Of a stretch of 56,337 bases of DNA, positions 43,253 through 51,630 are shown in pieces (the first letter of the stretch is position 1; the number at the start of each line of letters is the position of its first letter). Source of the DNA: Bryobacterales bacterium (GTDB taxonomy: Bacteria; Acidobacteriota; Terriglobia; Bryobacterales; Bryobacteraceae). The notes below the pieces were generated by a model. That model did no database searches, was not told where the DNA came from, and was given only the letters and a program-made list of their open reading frames with translations. Both the position numbers and the translations under genes were made by a program. The stretch is taken from assembly GCA_027459465.1 (NCBI GenBank), contig DAIDIH010000410.1:85192-141528 (forward strand), written 5' to 3'.

Positions 43253-43630
43253 ATGTCTTTCGCAATTGGCGACTATCTCGCGGGAATGGCAATTGGCTTG
43301 GCAACAGCGCTCGGAGTGCGGGCGACGGTCTGGCCAGGAATGGACATGGTGATCGCGATGTTGCTCGGCATGGCGGTTGGGATGGTCGTCCATACCATCC
43401 TCGGATTGGCCGTCTCGCCTCTCCTCGGCATGTTTGAGACGATGATGCCTGCGTCACTAATTGGAATGTATGGCGGCATGTTTTTTGGAATGCGTGACTC
43501 TATGGCCGCGGGCTCACATACGCATGCCGCCGCTGCTGCCGTGGGCGCCCTTTTCGGCGCCATCGTCGTATTTGGTGTGAAGATCTACGACCGCATCTTA
43601 CACGGCCCTGTCGTCGATTCGGGTGATTAA
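43253..43630 (+). CDS. small membrane protein, Met/Gly-rich
   Basis: The ATG at 43253 follows GAGGGGTGAGGAAA. The 125-residue product has four hydrophobic segments (YLAGMAIGLATALGVRAT, MDMVIAMLLGMAVGMVVHTI, SLIGMYGGMFFGMRD, AAAVGALFGAIVVFGVK) with many Met and Gly. It is not a family I can name. It shares the operon with tetR and the methyltransferase, and its stop overlaps the next start. Confidence 0.65.
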   Translation: MSFAIGDYLAGMAIGLATALGVRATVWPGMDMVIAMLLGMAVGMVVHTILGLAVSPLLGMFETMMPASLIGMYGGMFFGMRDSMAAGSHTHAAAAAVGALFGAIVVFGVKIYDRILHGPVVDSGD

Positions 43631-44250
43631 TGGGAGAGGACATGGATACCGAGACGCGACGCAAGTGGGACGCAGCAAGTCGCAACTTCGATCTATTCAC
43701 GTTTGCCGATAACCACCGGCTCGGACCGCACAAGCGCCATCTTTTCCAAAAGATCCGGGGCGCGACATTGATGGTGGCAGCCGGAACCGGAAACGATTTC
43801 AAGTTCTTTCCGCCGAATCAACGAATCGTCGCTATCGATATTAGCCCGAGAATGCTTGAGCGCGCCGCGAAGAAGGCGAACGCCTATCCCGGAACAATCG
43901 AACTGCGTGAAATGGATGTATGTGCGCTCGAATTTCCCGAGTCCACTTTCGACACTGTCGTGACCGTCTGTACATTTTGTTCCGTTCCCAAGCCGGTGGT
44001 CGGTCTTCGTGAACTGTATCGCGTCATGAAACCTGGAGGCCAGATTCTCATGTTTGAACATGTTCGCAGCAGAATCGGGCCGTTCGGCATTATCTTAGAC
44101 TTGATGACGCCTCTTTCTCGCCACTTCGGACCGGATCTCAATCGTGACACAGTAGGCAACATGCAGAAAGCGGGATTCAGGCTTCGCCGAGAAGAGAACG
44201 TGTATCTTGACGTCGTGAAAAGCATTGAAGCGATAAAGGAATCCGCCTAA
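43630..44250 (+). CDS. class I SAM-dependent methyltransferase (UbiE-like)
   Basis: This 206-residue protein has LMVAAGTGNDFKFFPPNQRI (SAM motif I), IVAIDISPRMLERA and FDTVVTVCTFCSVPKPVVGL, followed by ELYRVMKPGGQILMFEHVRS. This pattern is shared with phospholipid- and quinone-methyltransferase-like proteins often found in metal- or arsenic-related operons. A second, decayed member of this group lies at 45905 on the other strand. Confidence 0.85.
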   Translation: MGEDMDTETRRKWDAASRNFDLFTFADNHRLGPHKRHLFQKIRGATLMVAAGTGNDFKFFPPNQRIVAIDISPRMLERAAKKANAYPGTIELREMDVCALEFPESTFDTVVTVCTFCSVPKPVVGLRELYRVMKPGGQILMFEHVRSRIGPFGIILDLMTPLSRHFGPDLNRDTVGNMQKAGFRLRREENVYLDVVKSIEAIKESA

Positions 44251-45058
44251 TCATCCTATTGAAATCGCGCGTACAGGTCGAGCGAGCACCATTGGGATGG
44301 GCGGCGGCTTTGACCTGAAAGAGTCTGCTTCTTCGAGCCTGAGTGTGTAATTGATCTCCCACCAGATATGATCGTACGGGATTACAGATAAGTAAGAGTG
44401 TGCGGCGAGTTTGCGGCAGCGGCTGACGAAGACCGCGACGGGCAGCAAGAGCCTATTCGACAAGACCTTCCAGCACGCGTTGATCTCCTACAATGCTCCT
44501 ATCGGCAAAGGGCTGTGATTTGACTTCCTTCGGCAAGTTCTTGATGCACATCGGCGGCGAGACCATCGAAAAGCATCAAGAACGCCAACTTTTCCCATAG
44601 TTTCTACACTTACGGCATTCCATTTCAAAATACCGGCCGGCACAGTAACATAACAAAGCGTCAGCGATTTAGATATTGGATTGTTGGGTGCGTGAGCCCT
44701 CCCTCGTGGCGGAATTGGCTTGATTCGTGGCGCCATACCGTGCCTCAGCGTGACCCGCAATGCATCTCGACGCAGTCGGCAAGGGCCCACAGAGTAAGAG
44801 ATCTACACATCAGCGCGTGAGCCCAATCCGATCTTCACCCTCGAAGAGAAAACGAATGCTTTTGGCATGCACGCCCGAGTTGGTTATGCCAGGCGTCGCA
44901 GGTCAGAACTACTCCAGGTCAACCGGAGGCGACTGTTCGGCCTGCCGGCCGGCTTTGCGTTGCCGGCGAACCCGACCACATAAACGTCTAAGGGAATCGA
45001 ATGATTCCCAGCGCAGGTTAAAGGCGGGATCAGGCCGACGCAGCGACGAGATGGCCTG
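44251..45058. other. 808-bp region without a recognised gene
   Basis: I checked frames on both strands and found no domain or good ribosome binding site. The base composition and stop pattern resemble decayed coding DNA, but I cannot assign a source. Confidence 0.45.
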
Positions 45059-45511
45059 TCAAGGAGTTACCTCAACGTGCTCGAAATGTCTGTCTACGGC
45101 CCGGCCGACAGGCCGGTTCGTTCTGATATTAAGTACTTTGACTTGCTCGCGCGGGATGAAGATTGAGCCCCTTGGGTGAAGTGTTTTCTGGCTTGACTTC
45201 TCCACCTGCATCTTCAGTCCCTCACCGGCGAACTGCGCAGATCGTCCTTCCACGATCGTGCCGTCGGCCAGAACAATCCTCAACGTCCAGTAGGACTGGA
45301 CCTCTCGCGCCAACTCGTTCCAGCTGCGTTTTTGTGCGTGGTCCCTGGTTTCGCCAGCGCTCATTAGAGCTGCGGTTATTAACGCAGGAATTATAGCAAG
45401 CACCGCGGTTGCCGACACATCCCGACCTCCTTGCGCCCCTTCCAAACCACTATCGTAACCCGCGGACACCCTGAGCCGGAGCATTTCGCATGAGTTCGCC
45501 ATGTTTTCCAT
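45059..45511 (-). CDS. hypothetical protein with one helix and a small beta domain
   Basis: The N-terminus has a hydrophobic segment (ATAVLAIIPALITAALMS). It is followed by SYWTLRIVLADGTIVEGRSA and PRGSIFIPREQVKVLNIR, reminiscent of the LSM-like secreted proteins that read GTxVxGxL. The end (TNRPVGRAVDRHFEHVEVTP) does not look natural and the protein may be truncated. The start is not well determined. Confidence 0.45.
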   Translation of the reverse strand: MENMANSCEMLRLRVSAGYDSGLEGAQGGRDVSATAVLAIIPALITAALMSAGETRDHAQKRSWNELAREVQSYWTLRIVLADGTIVEGRSAQFAGEGLKMQVEKSSQKTLHPRGSIFIPREQVKVLNIRTNRPVGRAVDRHFEHVEVTP

Positions 45512-45737
45512 GGCCTACAGCGATCTTCGTAGCGATCGCAGAGGCTCTTTCCGCGTGCCTGGCAAACCCTCTACAACGATGTTTCATTTCGGCCAGCGTG
45601 GGCGCAAAAAAACCTCTCTAGAAGGCACGGGCTTGAATTCGTAGGTCTCCGCCATCTCATAGTGCAACCTCGCCGCCGCAGTCTCTTACGTGGCTTCTCG
45701 CCTGAAATACTCGGCTAGCTTAAGGTGGTTATAAACG

Positions 45738-45910
45738 ATGTTCATCGAAAACCGCACGGCAAAAGTGGCGATAATCTCGCTGCTCGTTCTCTTGCTGATA
45801 CCGCTCCTCGGGATGCTCGGCATGATGGCTTTCGGGACCGGAATGGGCTCAGATGGGAGGCACGATAGGCAGCGGGGGAATGGCGCTACCCATTCTCTGG
45901 AGTGTTCTAG
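45738..45910 (+). pseudogene. small Met/Gly-rich membrane peptide, frameshifted
   Basis: AAGGTGG precedes the ATG. The peptide reads MFIENRTAKVAIISLLVLLL then IPLLGMLGMMAFGTGMGS. A one-base shift near 45850 brings in QMGGTIGSGGMALPILWSVL A, a natural continuation. After that it runs into a decayed methyltransferase on the opposite strand. It belongs to the type of small membrane peptides seen at 24776 and 28353. Confidence 0.5.
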
Positions 45911-46200
45911 CCCGTCTGCAGACGTTCCATTCGGAATCGGGCATCTCGAACGAGGTCCGCGATGGGCCAATCCAGGTGGCAACCACCGGCAATCCGCTTC
46001 CAGACCGGCGTAAGCCGATGGTGCCACCTTCGGACTTTTTCATCAGGCGCCAGACCCTGTTCAACCAGCAGCAACTGCCCAGTCCGTTTGAGAATCCGCC
46101 ACATTTCCGAGGCCGCCTTCGCAACGTTCGGAATTGTGCACAGCGTCCATCTGGTGACTATGCTGTCGACGCCTCCGGTGTCTAGAGCGGAATCGATTCT
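45905..46200 (-). pseudogene. SAM-dependent methyltransferase remnant
   Basis: The minus-strand frame reads ALDTGGVDSIVTRWTLCTIP then NVAKAASEMWRILKRTGQLL, LVEQGLAPDEKVRRWHHRLT and KRIAGGCHLDWPIADLVRDA. This is the central and C-terminal part of a UbiE-like methyltransferase (compare 43630). The N-terminal SAM-binding part and a start codon are missing, and the frame ends at 45907. It is a decayed fragment. Confidence 0.7.
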
Positions 46201-46930
46201 GGCGATCCCTCGATGTTAATGGCGGGGAGCGATGGGACCATTTGCGCGCGACCAGTAGGGGTCAGATCGCGTTGCTCAGTAACGGCGACTAAAGCGCCCA
46301 CGAAGGAAAATCAGTCCGACCTATGTCACTGAAAAATTGGCGTCGCCGGAATCGCGCACATTCCTCTACCCTCACACGAAGGGACTGGTTGCTAAAAGAA
46401 TCAAGCTGGACGCAACCACCCAGCCGCCGTCGGCGAGGGGAAAAATGAAGGTCATCTCCTGAGAAAAGGCCATCAGTTGAGATAGGGTATTCATTCCGCT
46501 GAACCGCAGATCGCTGTGCCCCGGAGAGGATTGGTGATCCCCTCCAGGGCCTGAGCTTCTGGGAGCGTTAACCTCCTATGGGCGGCTATGCCAAGCTAAG
46601 GCAGTGCGGCTGCACGAGGAGCTACGCCGGCTCGGTTTCCAAGGTCATTACACGAGCGTACGCGATCTGCACTGGCCCTCGAATCGCTAGCATCTCTGGC
46701 TCAGGAAAGACGGCTTAATATCTTCCGTCGGCTGGTTCGGCACTCCCCGAACGGCCTTCCGGCAGGAGCGATAGCTTGCCGTCTTAGGCTAACGAGCCCG
46801 AAGCCGACCAGCGCGATGCTGTGCCCAAGGATCCGAGCGTGGCGGCAACAGCCGTTTCAACAAGGTAAACAGTTCGAGGCGAATCGCATTCGCATTGGGC
46901 GGTCGCACACCGGCGAAGACGCGGACTGAA
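46201..46930. other. 730-bp region, mostly featureless; faint transposase-like stretch
   Basis: The only recognisable piece is a plus-strand frame at about 46587-46688, reading QAKAVRLHEELRRLGFQGHY then TSVRDL. It resembles the spacing of an ISL3/IS21-like transposase segment. No complete gene, inverted repeats or terminator are seen elsewhere. Confidence 0.35.
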
Positions 46931-48175
46931 TCATCGCAAACGCGCGGCGCCGTGACCGCGGGAGCCCAAGGCGCGTAATTCCCGTACAGCGCTTCGGTAT
47001 TCAAACAGCGTCGTCTGTCCCGCCTTGACAGCGCGCTCGAAGTCCATGCGTGCGGCCTCAACGTCGCCCTCAGCCAGCCGCATTGACGCTACGTAAAAGT
47101 ACGCTTGGCACTCACGCGTTTTGCTTTCACGCGAGGAGGTCGACTGGGCCGTGGTAAGAAAGGCCGACCGGGCCACATCACCGTCTAAGAACGCGGCAAT
47201 TAGAGCCTGCCAATCGTCGGGCGTGCTCTTGCGCCGCTCCGCCAATTCGTGCACCGCGGAGTGCGCTGATTCCCGGTCACCACGACGCAAATGTACGAGT
47301 GCGGTTCTGATTCGTGCGTACTCGTCGTGCTTGGAATCGAGTTGCATCGTCCGGGCAAAGTCTGCCAGTGCGCCGTCCCACTGTTCGCCGTCGTAGTAGA
47401 GGCAGCCACGTTCGTACACTAGGGTTGGATTGTTCGAATCGAGAGCGATGGCTCGCGTGAAGTCGTGTATGGCGGCGACATCGTTATCCATCTCTCGGTA
47501 CGCGCGAGCGCGGGCCGCGTACGCCGCGGCCGATTTGGAGTTTCGTTCGACAGCAGCGTTCAGATCGTTCAGACCAGCTCCCAGATGTCCCATTTCAACC
47601 CGCATGCTACCGCGGTCGAGATAGCCCTGCGCATTGTTGGGCTCGATTTCGATTGCACGGTCGTACTCGGCCACTGCTCCAGTGAGATCGTGCTGCAATC
47701 CCTTCACTGTCCCAAGATTTCGCCACGCCTGCGCATACCGCGGATTCAGACGAACGGCCGTTTCGAAGTCTTCCCGCGCGCCCTCAAGATCGTTGTTACG
47801 CATCCGTTCACTGCCCCGATTATTGAAGCTGGCCGGATTCGCAGGATCGATGCCGATTGCTGATGAATAGTCGGCGATCGCGCCCTCGATATCACCAACG
47901 GCCGAACGGCAGAACGCTCGAGTCCCGTAGGCGAAAACATTTGAAGGATCAGCGGCGATCACCTGATCCAGTTCGGCGCGACAACCTCGATAATCTTTGG
48001 CTTTGAATTTCCTGAGCGCGCCATCTACCGAACTGGGCTGTGGTCGCTGTGTTCTGTTGCATGCGCCGATCATGACGACCAACGCCAACAACAGCATCGT
48101 CAGCCGTGGACGAAATGGCTGCGACGCCGCCTGCAACGCCTGTTCAGATTGAAGCGTCCGCATACCGTTGTTCAC
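46931..48175 (-). CDS. TPR-repeat lipoprotein
   Basis: This 414-residue protein has a signal sequence ending in a lipobox (LLALVVMIGAC). It is followed by about eight tetratricopeptide repeats (ANPASFNNRGSERMRNNDLE, PRYAQAWRNLGTVKGLQHDL, PNNAQGYLDRGSMRVEMGHL). TPR lipoproteins act as scaffolds in the envelope; no partner is evident. It is isolated on the minus strand next to a decayed RND pump gene. Confidence 0.88.
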   Translation of the reverse strand: MNNGMRTLQSEQALQAASQPFRPRLTMLLLALVVMIGACNRTQRPQPSSVDGALRKFKAKDYRGCRAELDQVIAADPSNVFAYGTRAFCRSAVGDIEGAIADYSSAIGIDPANPASFNNRGSERMRNNDLEGAREDFETAVRLNPRYAQAWRNLGTVKGLQHDLTGAVAEYDRAIEIEPNNAQGYLDRGSMRVEMGHLGAGLNDLNAAVERNSKSAAAYAARARAYREMDNDVAAIHDFTRAIALDSNNPTLVYERGCLYYDGEQWDGALADFARTMQLDSKHDEYARIRTALVHLRRGDRESAHSAVHELAERRKSTPDDWQALIAAFLDGDVARSAFLTTAQSTSSRESKTRECQAYFYVASMRLAEGDVEAARMDFERAVKAGQTTLFEYRSAVRELRALGSRGHGAARLR

Positions 48176-48575
48176 TCGGCTCGCGCTGAATTGCCATCCT
48201 GAACCACCATTGATAGGGGGCGGGTGGCACGAGCAAGCGTCAAGATCGTCGAAATTATCAGTCTACCAATAACCACGATCGCTAGCGGTCGTTGCACGTC
48301 TGCGCTCGCACTCGTACTGGCGAGAGCGCAATCGGCAGAAGCCGAAACTTGCAACGGACGCGTCATCAGTACAGAATAGAGACGCGCGAGAGCGCCTTCG
48401 CGCACGGCATCCGCCGTGAAGGCTCCGCCGCGCCGGTATCTCATCGATGAAGGCTACCATCACGATTCCATCGAGTAACAGCCACACCGGACACCGCGAT
48501 GAATCCCACAACGGCACTCATCGAGAAGTGATGCTGCGCCCGAGTAACGGGAGAATGCCGCCACTCTAGCCGATG
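48172..48575 (-). pseudogene. CzcA-type RND pump, C-terminal remnant
   Basis: Three frames give FSMSAVVGFIAVSGVAV, then LLDGIVMVAFIDEIPARR, then VREGALARLYSVLM and ADVQRPLAIVVIGRLIISTI. The same order occurs in the intact CzcA at 51631 (MSAGVGFIAVSGVAVLNGLV, EVQRPLATVVIGGIVTSTF). Several indels and substitutions show it is long dead. It lies just upstream of, and opposite to, the intact operon. Confidence 0.8.
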
Positions 48576-48760
48576 CCCGAATTCAGTAGAGGATCGAAAA
48601 CCTCCGTTTGGCAGTGCTAGGGGCGGCAAAACCCAGGTGGGATGCCGGGAACGTTATCGGCTTTAGAAGTCGGCCTCCCGGCGATCTCGACTTAACGTTG
48701 CCAGGCGCCCAGACGTCCCGTCCCACTTGCGTCTATGCCATCATAATAGATAACCATTCA

Positions 48761-49063
48761 ATGGCGGGTTGGTCCACAATTCGACGGATCGTTACGGTCG
48801 TGGTGCTGCTGATGGCGGCGACCGAAATTTTTGCCTGCCAGCTTATATCCCCGGATTCCTGCATTTTTTCGAGCCACCACACACCGGACTCCAGTGAAGG
48901 AGGTTCGGGCGACGGCTGCCTCTGCTGTTGTGCTCACATCGTGATCGCCGCTCCGGTGATGCCGCTGGTCCCGGCGGGTGTTGTTTCAGCCGCTCTTCCC
49001 TTCAAGGTGATCCAAACACCTGACGCCCCTGCACCCGGCATCGAGCATCCACCCCGTTCCTGA
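48761..49063 (+). CDS. small secreted Cys-rich protein at head of czc operon
   Basis: The in-frame ATG at 48761 gives 100 residues with a hydrophobic start (RRIVTVVVLLMAATEIFAC), then CQLISPDSCIF, DGCLCCCAHIVIA, a plain middle and the end GIEHPPRS. It lacks a strong ribosome binding site. It immediately precedes tolC, adaptor and pump genes on the same strand. It shares its position and general layout with the proteins at 5710 and 41744, though its cysteine spacing differs. Confidence 0.6.
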   Translation: MAGWSTIRRIVTVVVLLMAATEIFACQLISPDSCIFSSHHTPDSSEGGSGDGCLCCCAHIVIAAPVMPLVPAGVVSAALPFKVIQTPDAPAPGIEHPPRS

Positions 49064-49107
49064 GTCTCCTTACCAAATTCCATTGATTCTGTTCTAAAGG
49101 AGATTCC

Positions 49108-50400
49108 ATGAAGAGGAACTGTGTCTTGCCTCTTTGCTTGGGCGCCGTGTTCGTGTGCGTTCCGGCAAAGCCGCAAGGAGGAGCCCAGACCACGCTGGAG
49201 GATTTGGTACGCGCCAGCCTGGATAAAAATCGAGAGGTGCTCGCTCTACGTCAGAGCGTGGCTCAAGCGCGAGGCTTGGCTCGCCAGGCCGCGATGCATC
49301 CCGCGCCGAGCATCGAAGCTGAAGGACTAAGCGGGCGACCGCTGGGTAGTCCCGGCGATCAGGAGTTCTCGGCCGCGTTCGTGCAGCCTGTTGAAGCGTT
49401 CGGCAAGCGTAAGAACCGCGTGCGCGTGGCCGACTCCGCGATTGCTTTGGCCCAGGCTGAACTTGACGAGCGCAGCACTCAGATCGCCTACGAGATTGAG
49501 ACAGCGTATCTGTCGGTGATCTACGAAAGGGAACGCAGTGCAGTGCTCGATCGAGTGTCGGACAGCCTTAAGGAATCCCTGAGGCTAACCCAGGCCCGCG
49601 TCCGCGAAGGAGATGCCGCGCCGCTCGAAGCGCAGTTGCTGGTGGTGGAGCAGAGCCGGACGGATGCTCAACGCGCCGACGCTGCCGGACGGCTCGCATC
49701 GGCTGAGCTCGACCTTCGACGAATCGTCGGGTTGAAGGCCAGCGACGCATTGCCCGTCATTGGCCCTGCAACAGGTGGCCGGGTCGGGCTTTCGTTGGAA
49801 CAGTTCACTTCCCGCGCGCTGGAAAAGCGAGCCGACCTCCGAGCCGCGCGTGTGCTCGAACAGCAGGGAGAAGCGGAATCCGCGCTTGCCAAATCGGAAG
49901 CTCATCCCGACGTGACGGTATCGGCTCGATACACTCACCTCCAGGAAAGCTTTGAGAACAAGTATGGACTTACGTCCTCTGGCGCTCTCACCCCAATTCG
50001 GGACCAGTTCAACACTCTGAGTCTCGGAGTCTCGGTACCGTTGGTGACGAAACGGCGGAATCAGGGTGCAATCGAAGCCGCAGAATCTGGCGCGGCGAGT
50101 GCCCGGCTGAGACGCGAGCACCTGGAATCGACGATTCCCCTTGAGGTGCAAAGCGGGTATGAACGCTGGACTGCCGCTGAGAAAACCCGCGATTTGCTTC
50201 GAGACGGCGTGATTGGGCAATCAAACAAGAATTTGGCTGTCGTGCGCGAAGCCTATCAACTCGGGCAGTTGCGTTTGATTGATGTGCTCAATGAGCAACG
50301 CCGCCTCACAGACAGCGAGTTCACATACCTCGATGCTCGTGTTCAGGCAGCTCGCGCGCTGGCGGATCTTGAGCGTCTTTCAGGAGGGCTATTGCCATGA
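49108..50400 (+). CDS. czcC: TolC-family outer-membrane efflux protein (CzcC-like)
   Basis: This 430-residue protein has a signal peptide and the two-repeat TolC architecture (GGAQTTLEDLVRASLDKNRE, EFSAAFVQPVEAFGKRKNRV, NTLSLGVSVPLVTKRRNQGA). AAAGGAG precedes the ATG. Its stop overlaps the start of the adaptor gene (ATGA), so the two are coupled. Confidence 0.92.
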   Translation: MKRNCVLPLCLGAVFVCVPAKPQGGAQTTLEDLVRASLDKNREVLALRQSVAQARGLARQAAMHPAPSIEAEGLSGRPLGSPGDQEFSAAFVQPVEAFGKRKNRVRVADSAIALAQAELDERSTQIAYEIETAYLSVIYERERSAVLDRVSDSLKESLRLTQARVREGDAAPLEAQLLVVEQSRTDAQRADAAGRLASAELDLRRIVGLKASDALPVIGPATGGRVGLSLEQFTSRALEKRADLRAARVLEQQGEAESALAKSEAHPDVTVSARYTHLQESFENKYGLTSSGALTPIRDQFNTLSLGVSVPLVTKRRNQGAIEAAESGAASARLRREHLESTIPLEVQSGYERWTAAEKTRDLLRDGVIGQSNKNLAVVREAYQLGQLRLIDVLNEQRRLTDSEFTYLDARVQAARALADLERLSGGLLP

Positions 50401-51623
50401 AGAGATTTTCGTTTCTGATCGTCTGTGCGTTGGTGATTGTCTCGTGCGGCAAGGAGAAGACGGCGTCTGGACCGGACAACAAAGCCGAAGCTGCAAAGGC
50501 GGGCTCAGAGGAGCACGAAAAGGCTGAATCTAAAGACGAGGCAAGCACAGTTGAGATCACGCCCGAAGCACAGCAGCGGAGTGGCATCGTGGTCGCACCG
50601 GCCGTTACGACTTCGATGACCCAAGCGCTCCAAGCTGTCGGCACTGTGCAGGCGATCGACAGCAGCATCGCCCATATTCGCCCGTTGACGCGCGGCAGAC
50701 TCCAGGACGTGCTGGTCAAAGTCGGTGATCGCGTAGGCGCCGGCCGGGTGCTCGCTCAGATGGACAGCATCGAAGCCGGCGAGATCCTGACGCAATATAA
50801 CTCCACTCAAGCGGAGTTGCAGCGCCTGAAGATCCAGATTGCGGCCCAGCAGCGGCAGGTGGAGCGTAACCGCCGCTTGGCTGAGATCGGAGCTGTACCT
50901 CAGAAAGAGTATGAATTCAGTCTTGCCGAACAGCAGGGCATCCAGGAGGGCATTCGCGCGCAGGAAAGCACGATTGCTGGACTAGCTGCTCGATTGCGCC
51001 GGTTCGGAATTACCGATCCTTCAGGCGACGCGGCTCCGATGACAGCCATCCGCGCTCCCTTTGCCGGTGTGATCATTCATGTGGCAGCAGCGCCCGGCGA
51101 TGTTGTTGAGTCGGGCGCCGAACTCTTGTCGGTCGCCGACCTCTCGACGGTCTACGTTCAAGCCCAAGTGTACGAGAAAGATCTCGGACAGGTTCGCGTC
51201 GGACAAACAGCGTCGATCAGCATCGATTCCTATCCTGGCGAACACTTCTCGGGACGCGTGACGTCGATCAGCGATCTGATCGATCCTCAGACGCGAACCG
51301 CCGCCGTGCGGTGCCAAGTCGCGAATCCAGGTGGCCGTCTAAAACTGGATATGCTTGCCACGGTCCAGTTGCCGACGTCGCTCAAGCGTGCGGCGCTTTC
51401 CGTTCCTACGGACGCGGTACAGGACATTGAAGGGAGAGCCGTGGTCTTCGTGCGAACCTCGCCCTCAAGTTTTACCGTTCGTGAGGTCGAAACCGGTTCC
51501 TCTGCCGGCGGCCGAATCGAAATCACTCGGGGATTGAAGGACGGCGAGCCCGTCGTGTCGAAAGGGGCGTTCGCTGTCAAATCGGTTCTTCTCGGCAAAG
51601 AACTGAAGGAAGAGAAGGAGTGA
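50397..51623 (+). CDS. czcB: RND periplasmic adaptor lipoprotein (CzcB-like)
   Basis: This 408-residue protein has a lipobox (LVIVSCGK) and a charged linker. A membrane-fusion core follows (HIRPLTRGRLQDVLVKVGDR, VLAQMDSIEAGEILTQYNST, IRAPFAGVIIHVAAAPGDVV, LLSVADLSTVYVQAQVYEKD) with a C-terminal domain ending KELKEEKE. It ties CzcA to CzcC. No CPMHP or histidine-rich metal domain is present. Confidence 0.92.
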   Translation: MKRFSFLIVCALVIVSCGKEKTASGPDNKAEAAKAGSEEHEKAESKDEASTVEITPEAQQRSGIVVAPAVTTSMTQALQAVGTVQAIDSSIAHIRPLTRGRLQDVLVKVGDRVGAGRVLAQMDSIEAGEILTQYNSTQAELQRLKIQIAAQQRQVERNRRLAEIGAVPQKEYEFSLAEQQGIQEGIRAQESTIAGLAARLRRFGITDPSGDAAPMTAIRAPFAGVIIHVAAAPGDVVESGAELLSVADLSTVYVQAQVYEKDLGQVRVGQTASISIDSYPGEHFSGRVTSISDLIDPQTRTAAVRCQVANPGGRLKLDMLATVQLPTSLKRAALSVPTDAVQDIEGRAVVFVRTSPSSFTVREVETGSSAGGRIEITRGLKDGEPVVSKGAFAVKSVLLGKELKEEKE

Positions 51624-51630
51624 TTCGGCC

